A stretch of 64,000 nucleotides of DNA from Heterodera schachtii (lineage: Eukaryota; Nematoda; Chromadorea; Rhabditida; Heteroderidae), in assembly GCA_023374025.1 (NCBI GenBank), contig SIJG01000036.1:1143815-1207814 (forward strand), read 5' to 3'. Made by a program: the position numbers and the translations under genes. Below the pieces are notes generated by a model. It searched no databases and had not been told where the DNA came from. It worked only from the letters and a program-made list of their open reading frames with translations. Shown here one piece after another: positions 61,801 to 64,000 of this stretch (positions are counted from its first letter, which is position 1; every line of letters begins with the position of its first letter).

Positions 61801-64000
61801 AAAGAAAATTCTCAACTATGGGGTTAGCTTTTTAAATGAAGACAGGCCGCATCTTCGACAAGATTTTGAAAGAGAAAAATCATATTTTAAAACAAAATGT
61901 TAAAAGACAAAATATATAAATTTAAAAATGAATGGGAAAAAGTGTATGAAATTTGAGGATATTTTTTAATATAAAAACAATTTCTATTCTCTATCACAGG
62001 AATTTTTCATAAAAATTAAATTATTACTTTTTCTAGTTTTAAATCTGTTTTGTTAATCATATTTATCATAAAAGTAATGATAAATTTTATATAAAAAATA
62101 TAATAATTTTTTATAAATAAACATAAATTTGAATTTTGAAAAAAGTTTTAGCTTTAAATAAAAAAATGTTCAAAATAACACATGCAATTTACGAGCGAAA
62201 GCTCGCTAACTGTTACACAAAGTGAAACTAATTTTAATCATCACAAAGCTAAAATCTAAATAATTGCTTAATTTTTTGGGCTTTTTTCTATTTTAGTCAC
62301 GGTATTTTTTCGTAAATATTTGGGTATTTATAATAATATTTATCTGAACTAATAATGAATATTTATTTAAGAAGGTGTTGCAGGTCGATTCTGCTCCATG
62401 ACACCAATGTTTTTATTTATTTTCTACTAAAATTAAAAATTGGCTTTTTAAAAAAAGTTAATGGAAGCTTTCCAACAAATTTGTACAATTTTGGTATTAA
62501 TCAAACGCTTTTGATTAAGAAAATGTCTTTAGCTTCCTTTTAAATGGTATTATCGAAATGTAAAATAAATTAATAAAAAAATTAAATATAATCACCCTTT
62601 GAATATATAAAAAGAATACACAACAAATACGACGTGCAACAACTTAAGAAATTAGCCAGAGAATTAGTCCAAAAAACATTCATTTTAGTGTGACTAAATT
62701 CGCTTTTTTTCATAAATAATAAAAGGGTACATATTTAAAGCAGAATAATTTTAAACATAAAAAATATATTAAAAAAACGAAAAATAAATAAGTATTTAAA
62801 TTTGGATTCTCTCGCTTTGGTGCTTTGTCCAATTCTTTTTTCAGTTGGTGTGCCGTGACTCTTCTGTAGTCGGCTGTGCCATCATTCTTTGGTAAACGAG
62901 ATTTCTACTGCAGAACACAGGATAAAGATGTTTAAATAATCTAATTTGATATTAAACCAAATAAATAAAAGAATTGATTTAAAAATCAATAAATAAAAAG
63001 TAATTTTTCGTTGATTCATTTTAAAGAAAAACCGCTCCTCATCATAATTATAATAAAAAATATATCAAAAAATATTTGTTTATTAATTTTAATAACGAAC
63101 TAAATTAAAATTATTATTTTGCTAATTAAAAAAAATCAAATTTTTAAGAAACCCACAGGAATTAAAATTGAATTTACAACAATATTAAGAAAAATCAGTG
63201 TTTCGAATGTAAATCAACATGTGAAAAGTATATTAAAAAAAAAATTCTAACAAGAACGATTTTAAGAAATAAAGAAATTATAAAAAAAATTGAATGTACC
63301 ACGAATTATTATAAATAATTAAAAAATCATTTAATAAAGAAAATAAAAATTCTCAACCAAAAAGCTCAAAAGATTGCAAATCTAAACAAGATAATTTTAA
63401 TAAATCTTAATCAAAAAAGAAAATTTTCTCTTATGAGGAAAAACGATTTTAATTAAGAAATTAGTTTAAAATTTGAAAAAAGTATTTACTAAAATAATTA
63501 ATAGTTCTTATAAATTATCAGGACTTTAAAATAAACAAAAAATTTTCCAAATAGAGAGATGAAGCAACAAGAATTAAGAAGCTTCAAATTTCTTTCGAAA
63601 TATTGATACAAGAACTGACAGGTCATTATATAAATTTTTATGAAATCTTCAATTAAATGACTTAATATATAATCAGTTTTCGAGTCATATAATAAAATAA
63701 GTTGAAAAACATAATATAAATTCATTATAAAAATTTTGTGCGTAAATTGAGCAAAAAAAACATCGAATATAAAACAACAATTAATTATTAATTCCAACCT
63801 AATTTAAAAAAACAAAGTATATCTAATATGGCCATTAAAAAATATAAAAATCAAAAACTTTTAGGCTATTAACATAAATACAAATTTACTTTTGATGAAA
63901 ATTGATTTAAGAATTTAAATTATCAACTTGTTTATAATGCAATGACATGTTATGCTTGTTAAAAAAGATTATTTTATTAATAATCAACATTTAAGTTTTT
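58873..64000 (+). repeat. A-rich degenerate long-repeat DNA, no clear genes
   Basis: In 60301-60360 I count 33 A against 15 T. Positions 59682-59900 match 15908-15960 and 8169-8346. Positions 61105-61400 match parts of 44850, 48770 and 49315. ORFs at 62355-62543 and 63498-63797 show no recognised family. The only coding hint is at 62845-62891. Confidence 0.55.
62845..62891 (+). pseudogene. possible orphan exon resembling a CAP-domain segment
   Basis: A GC-richer stretch (62810-62930) includes a splice-like frame: acceptor ttttttcag, 47 nt, donor GGTAAAC. The phase-0 frame reads LVCRDSSVVGCAIIL. CAP (SCP/TAPS, venom-allergen-like) proteins contain a motif Q-x-V-W-x-x-(S/T)-x-x-V-G-C-(A/G). 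Here C stands for the W. No adjacent exon is recognisable, and 15 residues can match by chance. Confidence 0.2.

Noticed and set aside
1..64000. tRNA or rRNA genes, or a bacterial or viral segment
   Set aside because: No B-box-like GGTTCGA..CC with clover-leaf arms was seen by eye, no rRNA-like conserved blocks and no gene-dense prokaryotic layout; a covariance-model scan would be needed to exclude tRNAs fully.

Overview
Organism. The window is very AT-rich eukaryotic DNA and nearly free of genes. The clearest conserved protein is the C-terminal end of the GPI-transamidase subunit PIG-T, split by an intron with a GTGAG donor and a TTTTCAG acceptor. The splice signals, the pyrimidine tracts and the cluster of small secreted proteins suggest an AT-rich nematode, possibly a tylenchid plant parasite. 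That placement is inference: no rRNA, tRNA or spliced leader was found to fix it.

Layout. About 2.95-29.1 kb and 41-64 kb are ORF-poor, A-rich DNA (A exceeds T on the + strand in both). It contains many diverged, same-orientation copies of the same sentences, so I read it as the wreck of long head-to-tail repeats. Set into it are GC-richer insertions. Several are hAT-like non-autonomous elements with TIRs starting CAGGG or YAGAG, and four have exact 8-bp target duplications (2032-2624, 7634-8168, 26895-27504, 47916-48660). Many share a core (gttaacaaattgcactcat followed by a GGCGGCGCC..GGCACCGCC palindrome) but carry different arrays of short words at their ends. Three copies of a pyrimidine-tract repeat with a conserved tail lie near 1.6, 22.1 and 40.0 kb. 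A 294-bp unit bounded by perfect palindromes is duplicated at 29.2-29.8 kb, and a large foldback lies at 38.6-39.9 kb.

Gene region. 29.9-38.3 kb holds a minus-strand tandem family of small, lysine-rich proteins: a signal peptide followed by up to three helix-turn-helix-like repeats ending in a conserved W-x-x-x-F. One member is intact (31307-32002, 231 aa). Two are frameshifted (29971-30629, 36556-37229), two are truncated (34532-34900, 37959-38242), and one survives only as a start (35422-35487). A possible plus-strand relic lies in the foldback loop. Upstream blocks of about 330 bp and a downstream tag are copied with the genes, so duplication units include flanking DNA. The PIG-T fragment lies in the middle of this cluster on the opposite strand, and its intron carries a hAT-like insertion with a 50-bp minisatellite.

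The window therefore looks like a repeat-dominated, fast-changing region in which a secreted multi-HTH family expanded and decayed beside a fragment of a housekeeping gene.
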